Shown in pieces: positions 1 to 13,320 of a DNA stretch of 64,000 bases (positions are counted from its first letter, which is position 1; every line of letters starts with the position of its first letter). The translations under genes and the position numbers were made by a program. This DNA is from Megalopta genalis (lineage: Eukaryota > Arthropoda > Insecta > Hymenoptera > Halictidae). The stretch spans positions 61,523 to 125,522 of the forward strand of contig NW_027476874.1 in NCBI RefSeq assembly GCF_051020955.1. The letters are read 5' to 3'. A model generated the notes under the pieces. The model made no database searches. It was given only the letters and a program-made list of their open reading frames with translations, and was not told where the DNA came from.

Positions 1-2009
1 ATAGAAGTCTTAGCTGCAATTCCATGCGACACAAATGATTTAGCTTCAAATACTTGCGAATATAAGTGATATAGCTTCAAATGCAGGCGAAACAAACGAG
101 TTAGCTTCAAATCCATGTGAAACACATCATTTAGCTGCAAATTCATGCGAAACACATGGTTTAGCTTAATATTCGTGCGAAACACATGGTTTACCTTAAT
201 ATTCATGCGAATCAAATGGTGCAGATTCAAATACTTGTGATATACTTGGTTTAGCTTCATCTGCGTGCGAAACTAACGTGTTACCTTCAAATCCAAACCA
301 AACACATGATTTAGCTTCAAATCAGTGCGACGTAGAAGTCTTAGCTTCAAATCAATGCGAAACAATAGGTTTAGCTTCAAATTCTTGTGATATACATGAT
401 TTAGCTTCTACTGCAGTCGAAACAAACGAGTTGGCCTCAAATACAAGCGAATACATGGTTCAGCTTCAAATCAATACGAAGTAGGGGGCTTAGATGCAAA
501 TCCATGAGAAACGATTGATTTATCTACAAATACTGGCGAATATAAGTGATATTGGTTCAAATGCAGGAGAAACAAATGAGTTAGCTTCAAATCCGAGCGA
601 AACACATGATTTAGCTCAAATTCATGCGGAACACATGGTTTAGCTTTATATTCATGCGAAACAAATGGTGCAGCTTCAGATACTTGTGATATACATGATA
701 TAGGTTCAACTGCATGCGAAACAATCTAGTTAGCTTCAAATCCAAGCGAAATACATGATTTAGATTCAAATCACTACGAAGTAGAAGGCTTAGCTTCAAA
801 TCCATGCGACAAAATGATTTAGCTTAAAATACATGCGATATAAGTGATATAGATTCAATTGCAGGCGAAACAAACAAGTGATCTTCAAATCAATGCGAAG
901 TTGAAGACATAGCTTCAAATCAATGCGAGACAAATGGTTTAGCTTCAAATACTTGTGATAAACATGATTTAGCTTCAAGTACAGGCGAAACAAACGAGTT
1001 AGTTTCAAATCCAAGAGAAACACATGATTTAGCTTCAAATCAATGCGAAGTAGAAGGCTTATCTTCAAAACAATGCGAGAACAAATGGTTTAGCTTCAAA
1101 TACTTCTGATATACATGATTTAGTTTCAAATAAATGCGAAGCAAAACGCTTAGCTTCTGGTACATGAGAAACAAATGATTTACCTTCAGATAATTGCAAT
1201 GCAAGTGATATAGATTCAAATGCAGGCGAAACAATCGAGTTAGCTTCAAATCCATGCGAAACACATGATTTAGATTCAAATCAGTGCGAAATAGAAGACT
1301 TAGCTCCAAATGCATGCGAAACAAATGATTTAGCTTCAAATTCTTGCGATAATTGTGATATAGATTCAAATGCAGGCGAAACAAACGAATTAGCGCCAAA
1401 TCCTTGCGAAACACATGATTTAGCTCAAATTCATGCGAACACATGGTTTAGCTTAATATTCATGCGAAACAAATGGTGCAGCTTCAGATACTTGTGATAT
1501 ACTTGATATAGGTTCAACTGCATGCGAAACAATCTAGTTAGCTTCAAATCCAAGCGAAATACATGATTTAGCTTCAAATCAATGCGAAGTAGAAGGCTTA
1601 GCTTCAAATCCATGCGAATCAAATCGTTTAGCTTCAAATACTTGTGATATACATGATATAGCTTCAACTGCATGCGAAACAAACGAGTTAGCTTCAAATC
1701 CCTGCGAAACACTTGATTTCGCTTCAAATCAATGCGAAGTGGAAGGCTGATCTTCGAATCCATGCGAATCAAATAGTTTAGCTTAAAATACTTGTAATAT
1801 ACATGATTTTGCTTCAAATGCATGCGAATCAAATGGTTTAGCATCAAATCAATGCGAAGTAGAAGGCTTAGCATCAAATCCACGCGAAACACATTATTTA
1901 GCTCCAAATTCATGCGAATCGCAGGGTTTATCTTCATAGCTTCATATTCTTGCGAAACAGATGGTTTAGATTCAGATACTTGTGATAAACATGAATTAGC
2001 TTCAACTGC
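1..2009 (+). repeat. Divergent left-hand part of the array
   Basis: These are 30-bp units in mostly A-E order with many private substitutions, so this part looks older than the macro-duplicated blocks. An internal direct duplication pairs about 600-800 with 1410-1610 (offset 808 bp), sharing the rare variant aatctag in slot D and gcttcagat in slot C. Bases about 290-560 are a distant relative of 34850-35120 (offset near 34.56 kb), sharing gcgacgtagaagtc and the shortened junction gcgaatacatgg. No gene is supported; short open frames here are the repeat itself. Confidence 0.85.
1929..1944 (+). repeat. 8-bp microduplication marker (copy 1)
   Basis: A tandem duplication of an 8-bp piece of the unit (here tatcttca then tagcttca) precedes a variant unit with tattcttgcgaaacagatgg and then gattcagatac. 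It adds 8 bp, shifting both the 30-bp register and the reading frame. The same event recurs at 8424, 17743, 22256, 23554 and 60965, so it marks blocks of common descent. Confidence 0.85.
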
Positions 2010-5000
2010 ATGCGATACAAACGAGTTAGCTTCAAATCCCAGCGAAACACATGATTTAGCTTCAAATCAATGCGAAGTAGAAGGCTTAGCTTCAAATCCA
2101 TGCGAAACGAACGGTTTAGCTTCAAATACTTGTGATATACATGATTTAGCTTCAACTGCATGTGAAACAAACGATTTATCTTGAAATCCGTGCGGAACAC
2201 ATAATTTAGATACAAATGAATGCGATGTCGAAGGCTTATCTTCAAATCCATGCGATACGAATGATTTGGCTTCAAATACTTGCGAATATAAGTGATATAG
2301 CTTCAAGTGCATGCGAAACAATCGAGTTACTTTCAAATCCATTCGAAACGCATGATTTAGCTTCAGATCAATGAGAAGTAGGAGGCTTATCTTCGAATCC
2401 ATGCGAAATAAATCGTTTAGCTTCAAATACTTGTGATATACATGATTTAGCTTCAAATGCAGGCGATACAAACGAGTTAGCTTCAAATCCATGCGAAACA
2501 CACCATTTAGATTCAAATTCATGCGAATCAATTGGTATAGCTTCAAATACTTGTGTTGTACATGATTTAGCTTCAACTGCATGCGAAACAAACGAGTTAG
2601 CTTCAAATCCATGCGATACACATGATTTAGCTTCAAATCAATGCGAAGTAGAAGGCTTAGCTTCAAATCCCAGCGGAACACATTATTTAGCTTCAAATTA
2701 ATGCGAAGTAGATGGCTTGGTTACAAATTCATGCGAATCAAATGGTATAGCTTCAAGTACTTGTGATATGCATGATTTAACTTCAGCTGCATGCGAAACA
2801 ACCGAGTTAGCTTCAAATCCAAGCGAAATACATGATTTAGCTTCAAATCAATGCGAAGTGGAAGGCTTAGCTCCAAATCCATGCGAATCAAATGGTTTAG
2901 CTTCAAATAATTGTGATATATAAGATTTAGCTTCAACTGTATGCGAAACAAACGAGTTAGCTTAAAATCTATGCGGAATACGTGATTTAGTTTCAAGTCA
3001 ACGCCAAGTAGAAGATTTAGCTTCAAATCCATGCGAAACATATGATTTAGCTTCAAATAATTGTGATATACATAATTTAGCTTCAACTGCATGCGACACA
3101 AACGAGTTAGCTTCAAATCCAAGCGAAACGAATGATTTGGCTTCAAATACTTGCGAATATAAGCGATATAGCTTCTACTGCATGCTAAACAAACGAGTTA
3201 GCTTCAAATCCAAGCGAAACACATGATTTAGCTTCAAATTCTTGCGAATCGCATGGTTTAGCTTCAAATCCTTGCGATACAAATGGTTTAGCCTCAAATA
3301 CTTGATTATACATGATTTAGCTTCAACTGCATGCGAAACAAACGAGTTAGCATCAAATCCATGCGCAACACATGATTTAGCTTCAAATCAATACGAAGTA
3401 GAAGGCTTAGCTTCAAATCAATGCGAAACAAATGTTTTGCTTCAAATACTTGTGATATACGTGATTTAGCTTCAAATAAATGAGAAGCAGATGGCTTACC
3501 TTCTGGTACATGAGAAACAAATGATTTACCTTCCGATAACTGCAATGTAAGTGATATAGATTTAAATGCAGGCGAAAAAATCGAGTTAGCTTCAAATCAA
3601 TGCGAAGTAGCAGACTTATCTTCGAAACCATGCAAAACAAATGGTTTAGCTTCAAATACTTGCGAATATAAGTGATATAGCTTCAAATGCAGGCGAATCA
3701 AACGAGTTAGCTTCAAATCCATGAGAAACTCACCTGATTGAGCTTCAAATTCATGCGATGTAGAAGGCTTAGTTTCAAATCCATGTGAAGCAAATGGTTT
3801 AGCTTCAAATTCTTGTTTTATACATGATTTAGCTTCAACTGCATACGAAACAAACGAGATAGCTTCAAATACATGCGTAACACATGATTTAGATTCAAGT
3901 TCATTCGATACACATGGTTTAGCTTAATATTCATGCGAAACAAATGGTTCAGCTCCAAATACTTGTGATATACATGATTTAGCTTCAACTGCATGCGATA
4001 CAAACGAGTTAGCTTCAAAACCATGCGAAACACATGATTTAGCTTTAAATCAATGCGAAGTAGAAGGCTTAGCTTCAAATCCATGCGAAACGAACGGTTT
4101 AGCTTCAAATACTTGTGATATACATGATTTAGCTTCAACTGCATGTGAAACAAACGATTTATCTTGAAATCCGTGCGGAACACATAATTTAGATACAAAT
4201 CAATGCGATGTCGAAGGCTTATCTTCTAATCCATGCGATACGAATGATTTGGTTTCAAATACTTGCGAATATAAGTGATATAGCTTCAAGTGCATGCGAA
4301 ACAATCGAGTTACTTTCAAATCCATTCGAAACGCATGATTTAGCTTCAGATCAATGAGAAGTAGGAGGCTTATCTTCGAATCCATGCGAAATAAATCGTT
4401 TAGCTTCAAATACTTGAGATATACATGATTTAGCTTCAAATGCAGGCGATACAAACGAGTTAGCTTCAAATCCATGCGAAACACACCATTTAGATTCAAA
4501 TTCATGCGAATCAATTGGTATAGCTTCAAATACTTGTGTTGTACATGATTTAGCTTCAACTGCATGCGAAACAAACGAGTTAGCTTCAAATCCATGCGAT
4601 ACACATGATTTAGCTTCAAATCAATGCGAAGTAGAAGGCTTAGCTTCAAATCCCAGCGGAACACATTATTTAGCTTCAAATTAATGCGAAGTAGATGGCT
4701 TGGTTACAAATTCATGCGAATCAAATGGTATAGCTTCAAGTACTTGTGATATGCATGATTTAACTTCAGCTGCATGCGAAACAACCGAGTTAGCTTCAAA
4801 TCCAAGCGAAATACATGATTTAGCTTCAAATCAATGCGAAGTGGAAGGCTTAGCTCCAAATCCATGCGAATCAAATGGTTTAGCTTCAAATAATTGTGAT
4901 ATATAAGATTTAGCTTCAACTGTATGCGAAACAAACGAGTTAGCTTAAAATCTATGCGGAATACGTGATTTAGTTTCAAGTCAACGCCAAGTAGAAGATT

Positions 5001-8000
5001 TAGCTTCAAATCCATGCGAAACATATGATTTAGCTTCAAATAATTGTGATATACATAATTTAGCTTCAACTGCATGCGACACAAACGAGTTAGCTTCAAA
5101 TCCAAGCGAAACGAATGATTTGGCTTCAAATACTTGCGAATATAAGCGATATAGCTTCTACTGCATGCTAAACAAACGAGTTAGCTTCAAATCCAAGCGA
5201 AACACATGATTTAGCTTCAAATTCTTGCGAATCGCATGGTTTAGCTTCAAATCCTTGCGATACAAATGGTTTAGCCTCAAATACTTGATTATACATGATT
5301 TAGCTTCAACTGCATGCGAAACAAACGAGTTAGCATCAAATCCATGCGCAACACATGATTTAGCTTCAAATCAATACGAAGTAGAAGGCTTAGCTTCAAA
5401 TCAATGCGAAACAAATGTTTTGCTTCAAATACTTGTGATATACGTGATTTAGCTTCAAATAAATGAGAAGCAGATGGCTTACCTTCTGGTACATGAGAAA
5501 CAAATGATTTACCTTCCGATAACTGCAATGTAAGTGATATAGATTTAAATGCAGGCGAAAAAATCGAGTTAGCTTCAAATCAATGCGAAGTAGCAGACTT
5601 ATCTTCGAAACCATGCAAAACAAATGGTTTAGCTTCAAATACTTGCGAATATAAGTGATATAGCTTCAAATGCAGGCGAATCAAACGAGTTAGCTTCAAA
5701 TCCATGAGAAACTCACCTGATTGAGCTTCAAATTCATGCGATGTAGAAGGCTTAGTTTCAAATCCATGTGAAGCAAATGGTTTAGCTTCAAATTCTTGTT
5801 TTATACATGATTTAGCTTCAACTGCATACGAAACAAACGAGATAGCTTCAAATACATGCGTAACACATGATTTAGATTCAAGTTCATTCGATACACATGG
5901 TTTAGCTTAATATTCATGCGAAACAAATGGTTCAGCTCCAAATACTTGTGATATACATGATTTAGCTTCAACTGCATGCGATACAAACGAGTTAGCTTCA
6001 AAACCATGCGAAACACATGATTTAGCTTTAAATCAATGCGAAGTAGAAGGCTTAGCTTCAAATCCATGCGAAACGAACGGTTTAGCTTCAAATACTTGTG
6101 ATATACATGATTTAGCTTCAACTGCATGTGAAACAAACGATTTATCTTGAAATCCGTGCGGAACACATAATTTAGATACAAATCAATGCGATGTCGAAGG
6201 CTTATCTTCTAATCCATGCGATACGAATGATTTGGTTTCAAATACTTGCGAATATAAGTGATATAGCTTCAAGTGCATGCGAAACAATCGAGTTACTTTC
6301 AAATCCATTCGAAACGCATGATTTAGCTTCAGATCAATGAGAAGTAGGAGGCTTATCTTCGAATCCATGCGAAATAAATCGTTTAGCTTCAAATACTTGA
6401 GATATACATGATTTAGCTTCAAATGCAGGCGATACAAACGAGTTAGCTTCAAATCCATGCGAAACACACCATTTAGATTCAAATTCATGCGAATCAATTG
6501 GTATAGCTTCAAATACTTGTGTTGTACATGATTTAGCTTCAACTGCATGCGAAACAAACGAGTTAGCTTCAAATCCATGCGATACACATGATTTAGCTTC
6601 AAATCAATGCGAAGTAGAAGGCTTAGCTTCAAATCCCAGCGGAACACATTATTTAGCTTCAAATTAATGCGAAGTAGATGGCTTGGTTACAAATTCATGC
6701 GAATCAAATGGTATAGCTTCAAGTACTTGTGATATGCATGATTTAACTTCAGCTGCATGCGAAACAACCGAGTTAGCTTCAAATCCAAGCGAAATACATG
6801 ATTTAGCTTCAAATCAATGCGAAGTGGAAGGCTTAGCTCCAAATCCATGCGAATCAAATGGTTTAGCTTCAAATAATTGTGATATATAAGATTTAGCTTC
6901 AACTGTATGCGAAACAAACGAGTTAGCTTAAAATCTATGCGGAATACGTGATTTAGTTTCAAGTCAACGCCAAGTAGAAGATTTAGCTTCAAATCCATGC
7001 GAAACATATGATTTAGCTTCAAATAATTGTGATATACATAATTTAGCTTCAACTGCATGCGACACAAACGAGTTAGCTTCAAATCCAAGCGAAACGAATG
7101 ATTTGGCTTCAAATACTTGCGAATATAAGCGATATAGCTTCTACTGCATGCTAAACAAACGAGTTAGCTTCAAATCCAAGCGCAACACATGATTTAGCTT
7201 CAAATTCTTGCGAATAACATGGTTTAGCTTCAAATCCTTGCGATACAAATGGTTTAGCCTCAAATACTTGATTATACATGATTTAGCTTCAACTGCATGC
7301 GAAACAAACGAGTTAGCATCAAATCCATGCGCAACACATGATTTAGCTTCAAATCAATACGAAGTAGAAGGCTTAGCTTCAAATCAATGCGAAACAAATG
7401 TTTTGCTTCAAATACTTGTGATATACGTGATTTAGCTTCAAATAAATGAGAAGCAGATGGCTTACCTTCTGGTACATGAGAAACAAATGATTTACCTTCC
7501 GATAACTGCAATGTAAGTGATATAGATTCAAATGCAGGCGAAAAAATCGAGTTAGCTTCAAATCAATGCGAAGTAGCAGACTTATCTTCGAAACCATGCA
7601 AAACAAATGGTTTAGCTTCAAATACTTGCGAATATAAGTGATATAGCTTCAAATGCAGGCGAATCAAACGAGTTAGCTTCAAATCCATGAGAAACTCACC
7701 TGATTGAGCTTCAAATTCATGCGATGTAGGAGGCTTAGTTTCAAATCCATATGAAGCAAATGGTTTAGCTTCAAATTCTTGTTTTATACATGATTTAGCT
7801 TCAACTGCATACGAAACAAACGAGATAGCTTCAAATACATGCGTAACACATGATTTAGATTCAAGTTCATTCGATACACATGGTTTAGCTTAATATTCAT
7901 GCGAAACAAATGGTTCAGCTCCAAATACTTGTGATATACATGATTTAGCTTCAACTGCATGCGATACAAACGAGTTAGCTTCAAAACCATGCGAAACACA

Positions 8001-8030
8001 TGATTTAGCTTCAAATCAATGCGAAGTGGA
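2010..8030 (+). repeat. Macro-tandem repeat, three copies of about 1983 bp
   Basis: Three consecutive near-identical copies run from about 2010 to 3992, 3993 to 5975 and 5976 to about 8030. The offset of 1983 bp was checked at several landmarks (2161/4144/6127 and 2717/4700/6683). Copies 2 and 3 differ at about half a dozen positions I could see by eye, for example gaatcgcatgg at 5228 versus gaataacatgg at 7211. 1983 is 66 units plus 3 bp, the surplus coming from small internal indels such as actcacctgat near 3728. After about 8030 the sequence jumps to a match with 2867 onward, consistent with out-of-register crossover. No gene is supported. Confidence 0.93.
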
Positions 8031-10889
8031 AGGCTTAGCTCCAAATCCATGCGAATCAAATGGTTTAGCGTCAAATAATTGTGATATACATGATTTATCT
8101 TCAACTGCACGAGAAACAAACGAGTTAGATTCAAATCCAAGAGAAACATGATTTAGCTTCAAATCAATGCGAAGTAGAAGGCTTAGCTTCAAATCCATGC
8201 GAATCAAATGCTTTAGCTTCAAATATTTTTGTTATACATGATTTAGCTTCAAATGCAGGCGAAACAATCGAGTTAGCTTCAAATCAATGCGAACTGGAAC
8301 GCGTAGCTTCAAATACATGAGTAACAAATGATATATCTTCAGATAATTGCGATATAAGTGATACAGCTTCAAATCCATGCGAAACACATGATTTAGCTTC
8401 AAATTCATGCCAATCACATGGATTAGCTTCATAGCTTCATATTCTTGCGAAACAGATGGATTAGATTCAGATACATGTGATGTACACGTTTTAGCTTCAC
8501 CTGCATGCGAAACAAACGAGTTAGCTTCAAAACCATGCGAAACACATGATTTAGCTTCAATTCAATGCGAAGTAGAAGGCTTAGTTTCAAATCCAAGCGA
8601 AAAACATGATTTAGCTTCAAATCAATGCGAAGTAGAAGGCTTTGTTTCAAATCCATTCGAATCAAATGGTTTTGCTTCAAATACTTGTGATATACATGAT
8701 TTAGCTTCAAATGTATGCGAAACAAACGAGTTAGCTCCAAACCCAAGCGAAACACATGATTTAGCTTCAAATTCATTACAAAAACATGGTTTAGCTTAAT
8801 ACTCATGCGAAACACATGGCTTAACTTAGTATTCATGCGAAACAAATTGTTCAGCTTCAAATACTTGTGATATACATGATTGAGCTTCAACTGCAAGTGA
8901 AACAAACGTGTTACCTTCAAATCCAAGCGAAACATATGATTTAGCTTCAAATTAATGCGAAGTAGAAGGCTTAGCATCAAATCCATGCGAAACGGATGAC
9001 TGGGCTTCAAATACTTGCGATTATACGTGATATAACTTCGAATGCAGGCGAAACAACCGAGTTAGCTTCAAATCCATACCAAACACAAGATTTAGCTTCC
9101 AATCAATGCGAAGTAGAAGGCTTAGTTTCAAATCCAAGCCTAACACATGATTTAGCTTCAAATCAATGCGAAATAGAAGGCTTAGCTTCAAATCCAAGCG
9201 AAACACATGGTTTAGCTTAAATTTCACGAGAATCAAATGGTTCAGCTTCAAATACTTGTGATATACATGATTTAGCATCAACTGCATGCGAAACAAACGA
9301 GTTAGCTTCAAATCCATGCGAAGCACATGATTTAGCTTCAAATCAATGCGGAACACATGGTTTAACTTAATATTCATGCGAAACAAATTGTTCAGCTTCA
9401 AATACTTGTGATATACATGATTTAGCTTCAACTGCATCCGAAATAACCGAATTAGATTCAAATCCAAGCGAAACACATGATTTAGCTTCAAATCAATGCG
9501 AACTAGAAGCCTTAGCTTCAAATCCATGCGAAACGAAAGATTGAACTTCAAATACTTGCGAGTGTAAGAGATATAGCTTCGAATTCAAGCAAAACAAACG
9601 AGTTAGTTTCAAATTCATGCGAAACACATGATTTAGCTTCAATTCAATGCGAAGTAGATGGTTTAGTTTCAAATCCAAGCGAAACGCATGATTTTGCTTC
9701 AAATCAATGCGATGTAGAAGGCTTAGCTTCAAATCCAAGCGACACTAATCATTTAGCTTCAAATACTTGCGATTTAAGTGATACAGCTTCAAATGCAGGC
9801 GAAACAAACGAGTCAGCTTGGAATCCATGCGAAACACATGATTTAGCTTCAAATCAATGCGAAGTAGAAGGCTTAGCTTCGAATCCATGAGAAACAAATG
9901 ATTTAGCTTCAGATACTTGCGATATAATTGATATAGCTTCATACGCAGGCGAAACAAAAGAGTTAGCTTCATGTGCAAGCGTAACACTTGATTTAACTTC
10001 AAATCAATGCGAAGTAGAAGGCATAGATTCAAATCCATGCGATACAAATGGTTTAGCTTCAAATACTTGGGATAAACATGATTTAGATCCAACAGCATGC
10101 GAAAGAAACGAGTTAGCTTCAAATCCAATTGAAACAGAAGAGTTAGCTTAAAATCCAAGCGAAAAAAACGAGTTAGCTTCAAATCCATGCGAAACACATG
10201 ATTTAGTTTCAAACCAATGCGAACACATGGTCTAGCTTCATATTCTTGCGAAACAGATGGTTTAGATTCAGATATTTGTAATAAACATGATTGAGCTTCA
10301 TAATCAAACGATTTAGCTTAAAATCACTGCGTAGTAGAAGGCCCAGTTTCAAATCTATGCGAAGAAAATGGTTTAGCTTCACATACTTGTGATGTGCATG
10401 ATTCAGCTTCAACTGCATTCGAAACAAACGGATTGGCTTCAAATCCAAGCGAAACACATGATTCAGCCTCAAATCAATGCGAAGTAGGAGGCTTAGCTTC
10501 ATATCCATGCGAAACAAATGGTTCAGCATGAAATACTTGTGATATACATGATTTAGCTTCAAATGCAGGCGAAACAAACGAGTCAGCTTCAAATTCAAGC
10601 GAAACACATGATTCAGCTTCAATTCAATGCGAAGTAGAATGCATAGCATCAAATCCTTGTTTTATAGATGATTAAGATTCAACTGCATACGAATCAAACG
10701 AGTTAGCTAGAAACCCAATCGAAACACATGATTTAGCTCCAAATCAATGCGAAGTAGAAGGCTTATCTTCGAATCCAAGCGAAATACATGATTTAGCTTC
10801 AAATTAATTCGAAGTAGAAAGCTGATCTTCGTATCCATTCGAAACAAATGGTTAACCATCAAATACATGTGATATACGTGATTTAGCTT
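8031..10889 (+). repeat. Divergent array segment; source-like relatives of the 33-40 kb family
   Basis: Units here are varied and carry no recent macro-duplication. Three pieces match the 33-40 kb family at different offsets: 8560-8790 with about 34310-34540, 8770-8930 with 35510-35670 (including attcattacaaaa), and 9541-9680 with 34210 onward (including gcgagtgtaagagatat). The local junction at about 9525-9545 is an ordinary unit boundary here but is rearranged in the 33-40 kb family. No gene is supported. Confidence 0.8.
8424..8439 (+). repeat. 8-bp microduplication marker (copy 2)
   Basis: Two adjacent copies of tagcttca precede tattcttgcgaaacagatgg. This is the same event as at 1929 and elsewhere. 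Confidence 0.88.
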
Positions 10890-13320
10890 CAACTGCATGC
10901 GAAACAAACGAGTTAGCTTCAAATACATTCGAAACTCATGATTTAGCTTCAAATACATGCGAAACTCATGATTTAGCTTTAAATCAATGCGAAGTAGAAG
11001 ATAATCTTCGAATCTATTCGAAGCAAATGGTTTAACTTCAAATACTTGTGATAAACATGATCTCGCTTCAAATGCAGGCGAAACAAACGAGTTAGTTTCA
11101 AATCCATGCGAAGCACATGATTTAGCTTCAAATTCGTACGATACACATGGTTTAGTTTAATATTCATGCGAAACAAATGGTTCAGCATGAAATACTTGTG
11201 ATATACATGATTTAGCTTCAATGCTTGCGAAAGAAACGAGTTAGCATCAAATCCAAGCAAAACACATGATTTAGATTCAATTCAATTCGAAGTTGAAGGC
11301 TTAGCATCAAATGCATCCGACACAAATTATTTAGCATCATATACTTGCGACATAAGCGATATAGCTTCAAATGCAGGCGAAACAAACGAGTTAGCTTCAA
11401 ATCCAAGCGAAACACATGATTTAGTTTCAAATCAATGCGAAGTAGAAGGCTTAGCTTTAAATCCAATCGAAACACGTGAGTTAGCTTCAAATCATTGCGA
11501 AGTAGAAGGCTTACCTTCGAATCCTTGCGAAATATATGATTTAGCGTCAAGTACTTGTGATATACATGATTAAGCTTCAACTGTATGAGAAACAAACGAG
11601 TTAGCTTCAAATCAATGCGAGACACATCATTCAGCTTCAAATCAATGCGAAGTAGAAGGCTTAGCTTCAAATCCATACGAATCAAATGGTTTAGGTTCAA
11701 ATGCTTGTGATATACATGATTCAGCTTGAACTGCATTCGAAACAGACGAGTTAGCTTCAAATGAATGCGAAACACATGATGCAGCTTCAAATCAATGCGA
11801 AGTAGAAGGCTTAGCTTCAAATCCATGCGAATCAAATGGTTTAGGTTCAAATACTTGTGACATACTTGATTTAGATCCAACTGCATGCGAAACAAACGAG
11901 TTAGCTTCAAATCCAAGCGAAACACATGATTTAGTTTCAAATCAATGCGAAGTAGTAGGCTGATCTTCGAATCCATGCGAAACGAACGGTTTAGCTTCAA
12001 ATACTTGTGATGTGCGTGACTTTGCTTCAACAGCATGCGAAAAAACGAATTAGCTTCAAATCCACGCGAATCACGGGATTTAGCCTCAAATCAATGCGAA
12101 GTAGAGGTCTTAGATTCAAATCCATGCCAATCAAACGGTTTAGCTTCAAATACTTGTGATATACATGATTTAGCTTCAACTGCAGGCGATACAAACGAGT
12201 TAGCTTCAAATCCATGCGGAACGAATGATTTAGCTTCAAATCAATGCGAAGTGGAAGGCTTAGCATCAAGTCCATGCGAATCAAATGGTTTAGCTTCAAA
12301 TACTTGTGATAAACATGATTCTGTTTCAACTGCATGCGAAACAACCGAGGTAGCTTAAAATCCAAGCGAAACACGTGATTTAGCCTCAAATCAATGCGAA
12401 GTAGAAGGCTTTGCTTCAAATCCGTGTGAATCTAATTGTTTAGCTTCAAATACTCGTGATAAACATGATTTAGCTTCAACTGCATGCGAAACAAACGAGT
12501 TAGCTTCAAATACATTCGAAACTCATGATTTAGCTTCAAATACATGCGAAACTCATGATTTAGCTTTAAATCAATACGAAGTAGAAGATAATCTTCGAAT
12601 TTATTCGAAGCAAATGGTTTAACTTCAAATACTTGTGATAAACATGATTTCGCTTCAAATGCAGGCGAAACAAACGAGTTAGTTTCAAATCCATGCGAAG
12701 CACATGATTTAGCTTCAAAATTCGTTCGATACACATGGTTTAGTTTAATATTCATGCGAAACAAATGGTTCAGCATGAAATACTTGTGATATACATGATT
12801 TAGCTTCAATGCTTGCGAAAGAAACGAGTTAGCTTCAAATCCAAGCAAAACACATGATTTAGATTCAATTCAATGCGAAGTTGAAGGCTTAGCATCAAAT
12901 GCATCCGACACAAATTATTTAGCATCACATACTTGCGATATAAGCGATATAGCTTCAAATGGAGGCGAAACAAACGAGTTAGCTTCAAATCCAAGCGAAA
13001 CACATGACTTAGTTTCAAATCAATGCGAAGTACAAGGCTTAGCTTTAAATCCAATCGAAACACATGAGTTAGCTTCAAATCATTGCGAAGTAGAAGGCTT
13101 ATCTTCGAATCCTTGCGAAATATATGATTTAGCGTCAAGTACTTGTGATATACATGATTAAGCTTCAACTGTATGAGAAACAAACGAGTTAGCTTCAAAT
13201 CAATGCGAAACACATGATTCAGCTTCAAATCAATGCGAAGTAGAAGGCTTAGCTTCAAATCCATGCGAATCAAATGGTTTAGGTTCAAATACTTGTGACA
13301 TACTTGATTTAGATTCAACT
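10890..13320 (+). repeat. Direct duplication, offset 1587-1588 bp, with a 150-bp length difference
   Basis: About 10890-11910 is repeated at about 12477-13350. The distinctive agataatcttcg is at 10999 and 12586 (offset 1587). After an extra A near 12720 the offset becomes 1588. The left copy has one additional five-unit block near 11641-11790 that the right copy lacks, after which the offset drops to 1438 (catacttgat at 11861 and 13299). About 11911-12476 lies between the copies and is ordinary array. No gene is supported. Confidence 0.88.
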
